Shown one piece after another: positions 1 through 5,915 of a stretch of DNA of 5,915 nt. The stretch comes from Gammaproteobacteria bacterium (GTDB taxonomy: Bacteria; Pseudomonadota; Gammaproteobacteria; Steroidobacterales; Steroidobacteraceae). A model generated the notes under the pieces. That model was not told the origin of the DNA, searched no databases, and saw only the letters and a list, made by a program, of their open reading frames with translations. The position numbers and the translations under genes were made by a program. How positions within the stretch are numbered: the first letter of the stretch is position 1; each line of letters begins with the position of its first letter. The stretch covers positions 1-5,915 of the forward strand of contig JAQGOD010000217.1 of assembly GCA_028293775.1 (NCBI GenBank). Direction: 5' to 3'.

Positions 1-570
1 GCTTTCGGCGAATACGTTCCGGGCATCGATGCCTTTCCCTGGTTGAGAAAGTTCTTGCCCGCCGGGGCCGGCCGTTTCACCGCGGGTAGCGGACCGGCTG
101 CGATTTCCTTGCGCGGGTCCGACGAGAAAATCTGGCGATTGGCCCCGGTTATTTGCTATGAGGATATATTGCAAGGATTCCTGCGCGGTGTCGGGCAATT
201 GCACCCGAACTTGCTCGTTAACCTGACCAGTGACTCCTGGTTCGGAGCGGATACGGAGCCCTGGGAACACCTGGCGCTTGCGGTCTTCGGAAGCGTGGAA
301 TTGCGCGTGAGCATGGTCCGGGCGGTAAATTCCGGCGTGTCCGCCCTCATCGATCCAAATGGCCGCGTTCTCCGCAAAACCTATGCGGACGATCCTTATC
401 GTCACCCGAGAGCGGCGGACGGCGTCCTGGTCACAGCGGCCGGCCTGGAGGGCGGACACACGGTGTACACCGCCGTCGGAAATTTGTTTGCCTACCTCTG
501 CCTCGCAGCCACATTCATTCTTCTCGGCATTGCACTGCGGCGTGCCCGCGCGGATGCTGCGCTGCAATAG
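1..570 (+). CDS. lnt: Apolipoprotein N-acyltransferase, C-terminal part (5' truncated by window edge)
   Basis: This is the last 189 codons of a protein whose start lies left of the window; the frame is open from base 1 and ends at TAG 568-570. Lnt is an inner-membrane enzyme that moves an acyl chain from phospholipid to the N-terminal cysteine of lipoproteins, the last step of lipoprotein maturation. The visible part is the end of the nitrilase-type (CN hydrolase) domain. It holds FGEYVP at codons 2-7 (Glu4 matches an essential Glu of E. coli Lnt), ICYED with the nucleophile Cys52 followed by Tyr53-Glu54, then NLTSDSWFG, PWEHLA and RAVNSGVSALID. A hydrophobic segment at codons 161-179 followed by RR fits the final membrane helix of Lnt. 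The catalytic Glu and Lys expected upstream are outside the window. The PWEHLALAVFGSVELR version of the block differs from the common QH form, but the family call is secure. A shorter CN-hydrolase relative is less likely given the terminal helix. Confidence 0.88.
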   Translation, partial: AFGEYVPGIDAFPWLRKFLPAGAGRFTAGSGPAAISLRGSDEKIWRLAPVICYEDILQGFLRGVGQLHPNLLVNLTSDSWFGADTEPWEHLALAVFGSVELRVSMVRAVNSGVSALIDPNGRVLRKTYADDPYRHPRAADGVLVTAAGLEGGHTVYTAVGNLFAYLCLAATFILLGIALRRARADAALQ

Positions 571-590
571 TCGCGTTGCTGGCCGGGTCA

Positions 591-624
591 TTGCACGCTT
601 TCGAATATTTGAAATAATGTTATT
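591..624 (+). promoter_or_regulatory. Weak candidate sigma70-like promoter with AT-rich inverted repeat
   Basis: The gap between the lnt stop and the kinase start contains TTGCAC (591-596), a 16-nt spacer and AATAAT (613-618), which matches TATAAT at five of six positions. The -35 match is poor (three of six). The -10-like box is the left part of an inverted repeat, AATAA-TG-TTATT (613-624), in an AT-rich patch of an otherwise GC-rich sequence. A promoter or operator here is an inference only; read-through from lnt is equally possible. Confidence 0.3.
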
Positions 625-663
625 GCGGCGCACTAGACGCCCTGGGGATATTTCGCAAACCTT

Positions 664-3600
664 ATGCAACCGGATAGAGAGACGGCCACTCCGTCGGGTG
701 CCGATTTTCTGGCGGGCGGCGGCGCCGTCGGCAAGATCATGCGTGCGAAACGCTGGCAGGAGACGCCCTTAGGTCCACCGCAATCGTGGCCGCAAAGCCT
801 GAAGACCGTGGTGCGCATCCTGCTCACGTCGCGCTACCAAATGTGGATGTGCTGGGGACCGAAACTCACCATGTTCTACAACGATGCGTATGCACCGACG
901 CTGGGCGTGAAGCAGCAGTGGGCCTTGGGCAGCTCAGCGCGCGAGGTTTGGGAGGAAATCTGGCCCGACATCGGCCCGCGCATCGAACACGTTCTCAATA
1001 GCGGCGAAGCCACTTGGGATGAGGGACTACTGCTGTTTCTCGAGCGCAGCGGCTATCCGGAAGAAACGTATCACACGTTTTCCTATTCGCCCCTTGCGGA
1101 TGATGAGGGCAGGGTCGTCGGCATGTTGTGCGTTGTTACCGAAGAAACCGAACGTATCATCGGCGAGCGGCGTCTGTTCAGCTTGCGTGAAATTGCCGCT
1201 GACATTGCGCGCAACAACACCATGCCGGCGGTGCTTCAAGCGGTGCAGCGCCAGCTTAACGACAATCTCAAAGACCTGCCGTTCACCCTGACATATTTGT
1301 TCGATCAAGGCGGGAACGCTTCTTTGGCCTGCAGCAGCGGCATCGGCCCAGATCATCCGATCGCCCCTGCAACGATCGATCCGAAGGACCCTGGCTCGAT
1401 TTGGCCGGCGGATGAAATCCTCTCGCGCCGCACGGTGCTGAGCGTCAGTGATTTGAAGGACCGTTTTTCCGCGATGCCCACAGGCGCATGGGACAAACCG
1501 CCGCGCGAAGCGATTATCGCGCCCATCGCACAGCAAGGGCAGGACATTCCGGCCGGCTTCCTGGTCGCAGGAATCAATCCGTACCGCCGGATGGATGATG
1601 CCTATTTGGGATTCATCAGCCTGGTCGCCGGGCAGATCACCTCGGGTCTCGCCAATGCGCAGGCCTATCAAGAAGCCTGGCGCCGCGCCGATGCATTGAC
1701 GGAGCTGGACCGCGCGAAGACCGCGTTCTTCTCGAACGTGAGTCACGAATTTCGCACGCCGCTGACGCTCATGCTGGGGCCGCTCGAGGACGTGCTCAAT
1801 CGGTCCGATAGCCAACCGCTGATCGAACACCGTCAGCTCGTGAATATCGCGCACCGCAACGGCATCAGGCTTCTGAAACTGGTCAATACTCTCTTGGACT
1901 TTTCCCGCATCGAGGCGGGCCGCATGCAAGCGGTATTTGAGCCGCTCGATATTAACTCCTATACGGCGGCCCTGGCCTCCAGTTTCCGGTCCGCCGTGGA
2001 ACGGGCGAATTTGAGGCTCACCATCAATTGCGCGCCGTTGCCGCAGCCGGTCTATATCGACCGAGACATGTGGGAAAAAGTCATTCTCAATTTGCTCTCG
2101 AACGCATTCAAATTCACCTTCGAGGGCGAAATCGCGGTCGAGACCCGCGTGTCGGCCGATGGCGGTAGCGCGGAAATTGCCGTGCGCGACACGGGGACCG
2201 GCATACCGGCCGCCGAGCTTCCCCACTTGTTCGATAGATTTCGCCGCGTCGAGGGTGCCAGAGGACGCTCCATGGAAGGCAGCGGCATAGGACTGGCGCT
2301 CGTCATGGAGCTGGTCAAATCCCACGGCGGCACTATCCGCGTCGACAGCGAGCTCGGTTTGGGAAGCGTATTTACGGTGTCCTTGCTTTTTGGACACAGC
2401 CACTTGCCGGCGGACAAAATAGCTCAGCACACGATCACGAGCTCATTGGAAACGCGTGCCCAGGCCTTTATCGAAGAGGCGCTCAGCTGGTTGTCGAATG
2501 GCGCGCCGGAAGCCGGAACCATCACCTCCATGAGCACCTCGGAGATCAGCGTTGCCGAGCCGATCAGCGGTGCGGCCGGACAACGGCTGCTGATCGCGGA
2601 TGACAACATCGACATGCGCACGTATTTACAAAAACTCCTCACCGCCGCCGGCTTTCAGGTCGAGGCGGTCGGCGACGGGGAACAAGCCTTGGATGCGGCC
2701 GAAGCCCATAAGCCGGATCTGGTGCTCTCGGACGTCATGATGCCGAAAATGGATGGCTTCGAATTGCTCGCGGCGCTTCGTCAAAATGCGCAACTGCGCG
2801 AAGTGCCGGTGCTCCTGTTATCGGCACGCGCCGGCGAGGAGGCCAAAGTAGAGGGGTTCGCAGCCGGTGCCAACGACTATTTGATCAAGCCCTTTAGTGC
2901 GCGAGAGCTGATCGCCCGTGTCCGCTCCAGTCTGAGCGTGGCCGCATTGCGGCGCGAATCCGGCGAGGCGCTGCGCCGTCTCAATGAGTCCTTGGAAAAA
3001 CAAGTCGCCGATCGAACGGCGGACCTGCGCGACAAGGAAGCGCGCTTGCGCGCCATATTCGGCACCAGCTATACATACCAAGGCTTCATGTCGACGGATG
3101 GGATAGTGCTCGATGCCAACGCAACTGCGCTTGCGGGCATAAACGCAAGTCTTGAGGACGTCGTGGGCAAGCCGTTCTGGGAAACGCCTTGGTTCTCAGG
3201 TACCCCCGGGATGCCCGAAATCGTGCGCAGTGCCATACCGATCGTAGCGGCAGGAGAAGTCGTCAGCCAGGAGATCTACATCAATCTGCCGCAAGGCGGC
3301 TGGCGCTGGTTCGACTTCCAAATGCGCCCCGTGCGCACGCAAAATAAAGTGGTCGCAATCGTTCCGGAAGGAGTCGATGTCACGGAGCGGCGCCGGGCCG
3401 AAGAGGCGCTTCGCCAGGCGCAAAAAATGGAGGGGATCGGGCAATTGACCGGCGGGGTGGCCCACGATTTCAACAATCTGCTGACCATCATCGCCGGCAG
3501 CCTCGAAACCATTCGCCGGCAGATCAGGCAGCCCGGCTTTCCGATCGAGAACCTCGCGCCTTCCATAGACAGCGCAATTCGCGGCGCACAGCGAGCGGCG

Positions 3601-4956
3601 TCGCTTACTCAACGGTTGCTGGCATTCTCGCGCCAGCTGACGCTCTATCCGAAACCTGTCGATGTCAGCAGGCTGGTTGCCGGCATGTCAGACCTGCTGC
3701 ACCGAACCATCGGTGAGCAAATATCCATCGAAGCCGTGCTCTCGGCGGACTTGTGGCGCACCAACATCGATGCCAATCAGCTGGAAATGGCCATCATCAA
3801 TCTGGCGGTCAATGCGCGAGACGCCATGCCGAATGGCGGCAAGCTCACCATTGAGACATCGAACGTCCAGCTCCTTGAACGCGACGCCGCCGAGCAAGGG
3901 GAAGTCATGCCAGGCCAATACGTCGTATTGGCGGTCACTGATAGCGGTATGGGTATGACACCGGCAATCGTGTCCAAGGCGTTCGAACCATTCTTCACCA
4001 CGAAGGATGTGGGGCACGGTACCGGCCTGGGTTTGTCGCAAGTCTACGGTTTCGTCAAGCAATCGGGCGGACATGTGAAGATCACCAGCGAGCCAGGTCA
4101 AGGCACGTCGGTTAGAATTTATCTGCCGCGCCTGTACGCGAATGAGTCCGCGGCCGCGCCCGAACCATCGCAGAGAATCGCCAAGGGCCACGAAAGCGAA
4201 ACAATACTCGCCGTCGAAGATGACGCCGACGTTCGGGCGCACACATGCGGGATACTGCGCGAGTTGGGGTACCGTGTCCTGGAAGCGGCCAATGGCAGCG
4301 CCGCGCTCGGCATGTTGCAGGCGCATCCCGAAGTAGACTTGCTGTTCACCGACGTCGGCTTGCCGGGAGGCATGAACGGCGGGCAACTCGCGGGAGCGGC
4401 GCGCAATTTAAAGCCCGCGCTCAAGGTGCTATTCACCACCGGTTATGCGCGCGATGCCATCGTCCACGATGGGCGTCTGGACCCAGGCCTGCAGCTCATC
4501 ACCAAGCCGTTTACCTATGCCAACTTGTCCGCAAAGCTTCGCGAGGTTCTTGACACGCGTGCAGCGCCGGCCCGGATCTTGATCGTCGAGGACGAGGACC
4601 TCATTCAAATGGTGCTCAGCAGCCAGCTCGAGGACATGGGCTACGAAGTCGAAGTTGCCGGTTCGGCAGCCGAGGCCAAGAACAAGCTTGCACTCCTGCG
4701 CGGCGCGCCGCAGGCCGCGATCGTCGACCTTGGCCTTCCCGACTCGCACGGCGGTTCTTTGATCAGAGAGCTGCGCGCGATGTACCCGTCGCTTCCCATC
4801 ATCGTATCCAGCGGCTACGACAAGGCCACGCTGCACAGCCAATTCTCGGCTGAGCGCCTCATCGAGTACTTAAGCAAGCCTTTTACCGCCGAACAACTCG
4901 AAGCGGCCATTCGCGATCTAGGTTTGAAGAGTCCCCGCTCGGCAGCTACGCCGTAA
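664..4956 (+). CDS. Multidomain hybrid sensor histidine kinase with two kinase cores and three receiver domains
   Basis: This 1430-aa soluble protein has no membrane segment or signal peptide. Domains in order: an N-terminal PAS region (about 30-160, with [13 protein letters not shown] and FYNDAYAP); GAF-like region (about 172-337); HisKA with His361 in SHEFRTPL; HATPase_c with Asn480, Asp509 and the GSGIG loop; receiver 1 with Asp646/647, phospho-acceptor Asp690, Ser720 and Lys742; a charged coiled coil (about 760-798); PAS (about 790-910); a second HisKA with His934 in [11 protein letters not shown]; HATPase_c with Asn1050, Asp1093, FEPFFTTK and GHGTGLGLS; receiver 2 with Asp1230, Thr1259 and Lys1281; receiver 3 with Asp1355, Ser1383 and Lys1405. 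All catalytic residues expected of these families are present, so both cores should autophosphorylate and all receivers can be phosphorylated (inference). The start at ATG 664 is forced: in-frame stops at 610-612 and 634-636 leave no earlier start codon. No good Shine-Dalgarno precedes it. The PAS domains lack a LOV-type cysteine motif, so light sensing is not indicated; the signal is unknown. Confidence 0.96.
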   Translation: MQPDRETATPSGADFLAGGGAVGKIMRAKRWQETPLGPPQSWPQSLKTVVRILLTSRYQMWMCWGPKLTMFYNDAYAPTLGVKQQWALGSSAREVWEEIWPDIGPRIEHVLNSGEATWDEGLLLFLERSGYPEETYHTFSYSPLADDEGRVVGMLCVVTEETERIIGERRLFSLREIAADIARNNTMPAVLQAVQRQLNDNLKDLPFTLTYLFDQGGNASLACSSGIGPDHPIAPATIDPKDPGSIWPADEILSRRTVLSVSDLKDRFSAMPTGAWDKPPREAIIAPIAQQGQDIPAGFLVAGINPYRRMDDAYLGFISLVAGQITSGLANAQAYQEAWRRADALTELDRAKTAFFSNVSHEFRTPLTLMLGPLEDVLNRSDSQPLIEHRQLVNIAHRNGIRLLKLVNTLLDFSRIEAGRMQAVFEPLDINSYTAALASSFRSAVERANLRLTINCAPLPQPVYIDRDMWEKVILNLLSNAFKFTFEGEIAVETRVSADGGSAEIAVRDTGTGIPAAELPHLFDRFRRVEGARGRSMEGSGIGLALVMELVKSHGGTIRVDSELGLGSVFTVSLLFGHSHLPADKIAQHTITSSLETRAQAFIEEALSWLSNGAPEAGTITSMSTSEISVAEPISGAAGQRLLIADDNIDMRTYLQKLLTAAGFQVEAVGDGEQALDAAEAHKPDLVLSDVMMPKMDGFELLAALRQNAQLREVPVLLLSARAGEEAKVEGFAAGANDYLIKPFSARELIARVRSSLSVAALRRESGEALRRLNESLEKQVADRTADLRDKEARLRAIFGTSYTYQGFMSTDGIVLDANATALAGINASLEDVVGKPFWETPWFSGTPGMPEIVRSAIPIVAAGEVVSQEIYINLPQGGWRWFDFQMRPVRTQNKVVAIVPEGVDVTERRRAEEALRQAQKMEGIGQLTGGVAHDFNNLLTIIAGSLETIRRQIRQPGFPIENLAPSIDSAIRGAQRAASLTQRLLAFSRQLTLYPKPVDVSRLVAGMSDLLHRTIGEQISIEAVLSADLWRTNIDANQLEMAIINLAVNARDAMPNGGKLTIETSNVQLLERDAAEQGEVMPGQYVVLAVTDSGMGMTPAIVSKAFEPFFTTKDVGHGTGLGLSQVYGFVKQSGGHVKITSEPGQGTSVRIYLPRLYANESAAAPEPSQRIAKGHESETILAVEDDADVRAHTCGILRELGYRVLEAANGSAALGMLQAHPEVDLLFTDVGLPGGMNGGQLAGAARNLKPALKVLFTTGYARDAIVHDGRLDPGLQLITKPFTYANLSAKLREVLDTRAAPARILIVEDEDLIQMVLSSQLEDMGYEVEVAGSAAEAKNKLALLRGAPQAAIVDLGLPDSHGGSLIRELRAMYPSLPIIVSSGYDKATLHSQFSAERLIEYLSKPFTAEQLEAAIRDLGLKSPRSAATP
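1744..1746 (+). other. Predicted phospho-acceptor His361 of the first kinase core
   Basis: The CAC codon lies in the H-box SHEFRTPL of the first HisKA domain. His-Glu-Phe-Arg-Thr-Pro is the classic autophosphorylation site of hybrid kinases. The site is assigned by motif, not by experiment. Confidence 0.9.
3463..3465 (+). other. Predicted phospho-acceptor His934 of the second kinase core
   Basis: The CAC codon lies in [15 protein letters not shown], the H-box form in which His-Asp-Phe-Asn-Asn replaces His-Glu-Phe-Arg-Thr. This H-box and the matching HATPase ([15 protein letters not shown]) belong to a different histidine kinase subgroup from the first core. The two halves are therefore more likely a fusion of different kinases than an internal duplication. 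Confidence 0.88.
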
Positions 4957-5260
4957 GGTTGATCTTGGAGCCGGCTGTCGGACTGGATACCGCCGCAGTC
5001 CCGGCATTGAGGGCCGCCGGGGCAGTTGCGGTGGGGGGGAGTGGAATCCCGATGGTTCGCGCCACGAAGCCAAACAGACGGCTTAATGTATTTTGCGTGG
5101 ATCCGGACGGAGCCGGGACTGCAGCAGTGGTGGCGGAATCAGACGAAGGATCCAAAACCGAAGAAAGATCCAATTGCGCGCCTTTTTTGTGGCCATGGGG
5201 GCGTGATTGAACAGTCGCAGCGGGCAGCGCCGCGCTCAATGAGGGAATGGTGAGTGACAT
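4946..5260 (-). CDS. Small Ala/Pro/Ser/Thr-rich protein of unknown function (104 aa)
   Basis: I do not recognise this family. The ATG at 5258-5260 (minus strand) is preceded by AAGGA with a 5-nt spacer, a good ribosome binding site, which is the main support for a real gene. Third codon positions are about 60% G/C. The protein is low in complexity. It has a polar N-terminus, a basic/histidine patch RPHGHKKG at residues 20-27, an Asp/Ser/Thr/Ala/Pro stretch (31-55), one amphipathic hydrophobic segment LSRLFGFVARTIGIPLPP (59-76), and an Ala/Thr-rich tail ending KINLTA. There is no convincing signal peptide, no cysteine and no enzymatic motif. The 3' end overlaps the convergent kinase gene by 11 bp. 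A 54-aa candidate gene lies 24 bp upstream in the same direction, so the two may be one transcript. A chance frame within an untranslated tail remains possible. Confidence 0.6.
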   Translation of the reverse strand: MSLTIPSLSAALPAATVQSRPHGHKKGAQLDLSSVLDPSSDSATTAAVPAPSGSTQNTLSRLFGFVARTIGIPLPPTATAPAALNAGTAAVSSPTAGSKINLTA

Positions 5261-5265
5261 AGATA

Positions 5266-5270
5266 TCCTT
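5266..5270 (-). promoter_or_regulatory. Ribosome binding site of the 104-aa gene
   Basis: On the minus strand the sequence reads AAGGATATCTATG: AAGGA, then five bases, then the start codon. It is the clearest Shine-Dalgarno placement in the window and fixes the start of the 104-aa gene. Confidence 0.65.
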
Positions 5271-5284
5271 GTTAGTGGCCGAAC

Positions 5285-5449
5285 TTAAAGCGGCAACCAA
5301 TTGCCGCGGACCGTCGAGAGCGGCCGGGCGTTGCCGCCGGCATCGCAGGCGTACCCCGACTGAACCATCAACATCGTCTGCTGAAGTATCAAAGCAGGTT
5401 TCGTGCCAACCACTTGGTTCATGGTGTCAGCAAGCACCGACAACCGCAT
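5285..5449 (-). CDS. Candidate small protein of unknown function (54 aa)
   Basis: The minus-strand frame runs from ATG (5447-5449) to TAA (5285-5287), with a TGA two codons before the ATG, so it cannot extend upstream. Hand-counted G/C by codon position is about 57%, 46% and 76%, the pattern of real coding sequence in a GC-rich genome. The product has a mostly hydrophobic stretch over residues 13-35 (VVGTKPALILQQTMLMVQSG, then YAC), a single Cys35, and a C-terminal part with Arg42, Arg48 and Trp51. It ends WLPL. No strong ribosome binding site precedes the ATG (only GAG very close to it); Met10 is an alternative start. It lies just upstream of the 104-aa gene in the same direction. No family is recognised. 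Its length allows chance occurrence, so the call rests on codon bias and position. Confidence 0.45.
   Translation of the reverse strand: MRLSVLADTMNQVVGTKPALILQQTMLMVQSGYACDAGGNARPLSTVRGNWLPL
5290..5307 (-). terminator. Intercistronic hairpin between the two small genes (terminator- or attenuator-like)
   Basis: This is a perfect inverted repeat, GCGGCAA-CCAA-TTGCCGC on the + strand, with a 7-bp stem and 4-nt loop. Read on the minus strand the stem is followed by only TTT and then AAGTT, so the U-tract is too short for a strong intrinsic terminator. It sits at the last codons of the 54-aa frame and about 20 nt before the AAGGA of the 104-aa gene. It could terminate partially, protect an mRNA end or modulate translation of the downstream gene. 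Confidence 0.4.
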
Positions 5450-5499
5450 GGCTCAAGACCTGCACACAGCGTTGAGGCGTACGGGTTAAAGTGCGAGGA
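5450..5499. other. Short divergent gap between the 54-aa candidate and the MscS-type gene
   Basis: Only 50 bp separate the 54-aa start (minus) from ATG 5500 (plus). I see no convincing -35/-10 pair for either direction. Promoters may lie inside the flanking genes, or the 54-aa frame may itself overlap the upstream control region of the channel gene. Confidence 0.4.
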
Positions 5500-5915
5500 A
5501 TGAACGACGACACCGTGTTGAAGGAGGTCAGGGTCGGTGAGCACGACGTGCTGTCCTTCTTGAAGCCCGACACTCTGTGGGGCGCACTCATTTACTTAGG
5601 TTTGTTCGTGCTGCTGGCATCGATCGTATCGCGCGTATTTCGCGCGGCGATCCATGCGTCCATGACGCGCGCCGGCCACATGGACCGCACCACGATCAGT
5701 TTCCTGCAACAGTTCGGTTCGGTGCTGATCTGGGTGCTTATCCTGATTCTGTATGCGCATCTGATCCCGATGCTGAGGTCCATGGGCACGGCCTTGCTCG
5801 CGGGCGCCGGTGTGGTGTCCGTGGTTCTGGGCCTCGCCGCTCAAAGCACACTGGGCAACTTGGTGGCCGGCATATCCATCGCCATTTACCGCCCATTTCG
5901 CCTGGGTGATACGCT
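5500..5915 (+). CDS. MscS-family mechanosensitive ion channel, N-terminal part (3' truncated by window edge)
   Basis: The frame is open from ATG 5500 to the right edge (138 complete codons) and has no stop in the window. MscS-type channels are inner-membrane pores that open under membrane tension and release solutes on hypo-osmotic shock. Visible parts are a short polar N-terminus, TM1 at about residues 26-44, TM2 at about 69-88, and the pore-lining TM3 at about 96-127. TM3 carries the family signature GLAAQSTLGNLVAG (111-124), followed by IYRPFRLGD (129-137). This corresponds to GLALQGSLSNLAAG and FRPFRAGE of E. coli MscS. The three-helix form without a large N-terminal extension suggests a small MscS-like member. 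The start is uncertain: an in-frame TGA at 5473-5475 bounds it, and GTG 5491 is also possible. GAGGA directly abuts ATG 5500 with no spacer. The cytoplasmic domain lies beyond the window. Confidence 0.9.
   Translation, partial: MNDDTVLKEVRVGEHDVLSFLKPDTLWGALIYLGLFVLLASIVSRVFRAAIHASMTRAGHMDRTTISFLQQFGSVLIWVLILILYAHLIPMLRSMGTALLAGAGVVSVVLGLAAQSTLGNLVAGISIAIYRPFRLGDT

Noticed and set aside
1027..2430. A 467-codon open frame on the minus strand opposite the kinase
   Set aside because: It lies wholly antisense to PAS, GAF and kinase domains with clear motifs. Its translation shows no domain motif. It is a product of high GC and codon bias of the plus-strand gene.
2938..3660. LOV-type blue-light sensing by the second PAS domain
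   Set aside because: Kinases of this HDFNN type are often annotated as blue-light-activated, but the PAS domain lacks the cysteine-containing flavin-binding motif.
3688..4386. A 232-codon minus-strand frame opposite the second kinase core
   Set aside because: It is antisense to the HATPase and receiver 2 motifs, has no recognisable protein signature, and is typical of shadow frames in GC-rich genes.
4980..5001. Inverted repeat GGACTG...CAGTCC just after the kinase stop, considered as a terminator
   Set aside because: The stem is 6 bp with a 10-nt loop and no T-run on either strand, and it lies inside the 104-aa coding frame.
5285..5449. Possible resemblance of the 54-aa product to RebB/killing-trait (R-body) small proteins
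   Set aside because: Only a loose pattern (a VVG then PAL spacing) is seen. The length is shorter than usual, the characteristic conserved blocks are absent, and no additional reb-like genes are present.
5269..5475. A 68-codon plus-strand frame in the region before the channel gene
   Set aside because: It overlaps the 54-aa minus frame, is rich in Arg/Cys/Thr of the shadow type, has no ribosome binding site, and does not join the channel frame.
5403..5489. A short plus-strand frame from GTG 5403 (about 28 codons) that reads somewhat like protein
   Set aside because: It is too short, lacks a ribosome binding site and homology, and conflicts with the better-biased minus-strand frame.
5537..5563. 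Eight-codon frame (GTG to TGA) placed 8 nt after AAGGAGGT inside the channel gene
   Set aside because: It is out of frame within a well-supported membrane protein and tiny; more likely a chance pairing of an SD-like string with GTG.

Overview
The window is GC-rich (roughly 60% by eye) with densely packed genes and strong G/C preference at third codon positions. Its gene content is that of a free-living proteobacterium: an apolipoprotein N-acyltransferase, a very large hybrid sensor kinase and an MscS-type channel. The genus cannot be fixed from the sequence. No mobile element, RNA gene or CRISPR array was seen.

Layout. (1) 1-570, + strand: the C-terminal third of an Lnt-like apolipoprotein N-acyltransferase, cut by the left edge. 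(2) 571-663: a short gap with a weak candidate promoter and a small AT-rich inverted repeat. (3) 664-4956, + strand: one 1430-aa soluble hybrid histidine kinase that occupies most of the window. Its order is PAS - GAF - HisKA - HATPase - REC - coiled coil - PAS - HisKA - HATPase - REC - REC. (4) 4946-5260, - strand: a 104-aa Ala/Pro/Ser/Thr-rich protein of unknown function with a good ribosome binding site, overlapping the kinase 3' end tail to tail by 11 bp. (5) 5285-5449, - strand: a 54-aa candidate gene just upstream of the 104-aa gene. A perfect 7-bp-stem hairpin sits at its stop codon. (6) 5500-5915, + strand: the N-terminal part of an MscS-family mechanosensitive channel, running off the right edge and divergent from the small-gene pair.

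How the genes relate. The kinase is in the same direction as lnt but 93 bp separate them, so co-transcription is possible but not shown. All phosphotransfer residues of both kinase cores and all three receiver domains are intact, so it looks like a complete multistep phosphorelay in one chain. No DNA-binding output partner is visible here. The two small minus-strand genes form a possible bicistronic unit between the kinase and the channel. They are the least explained part of the window. Whether kinase, small proteins and channel act together is not shown by the sequence.
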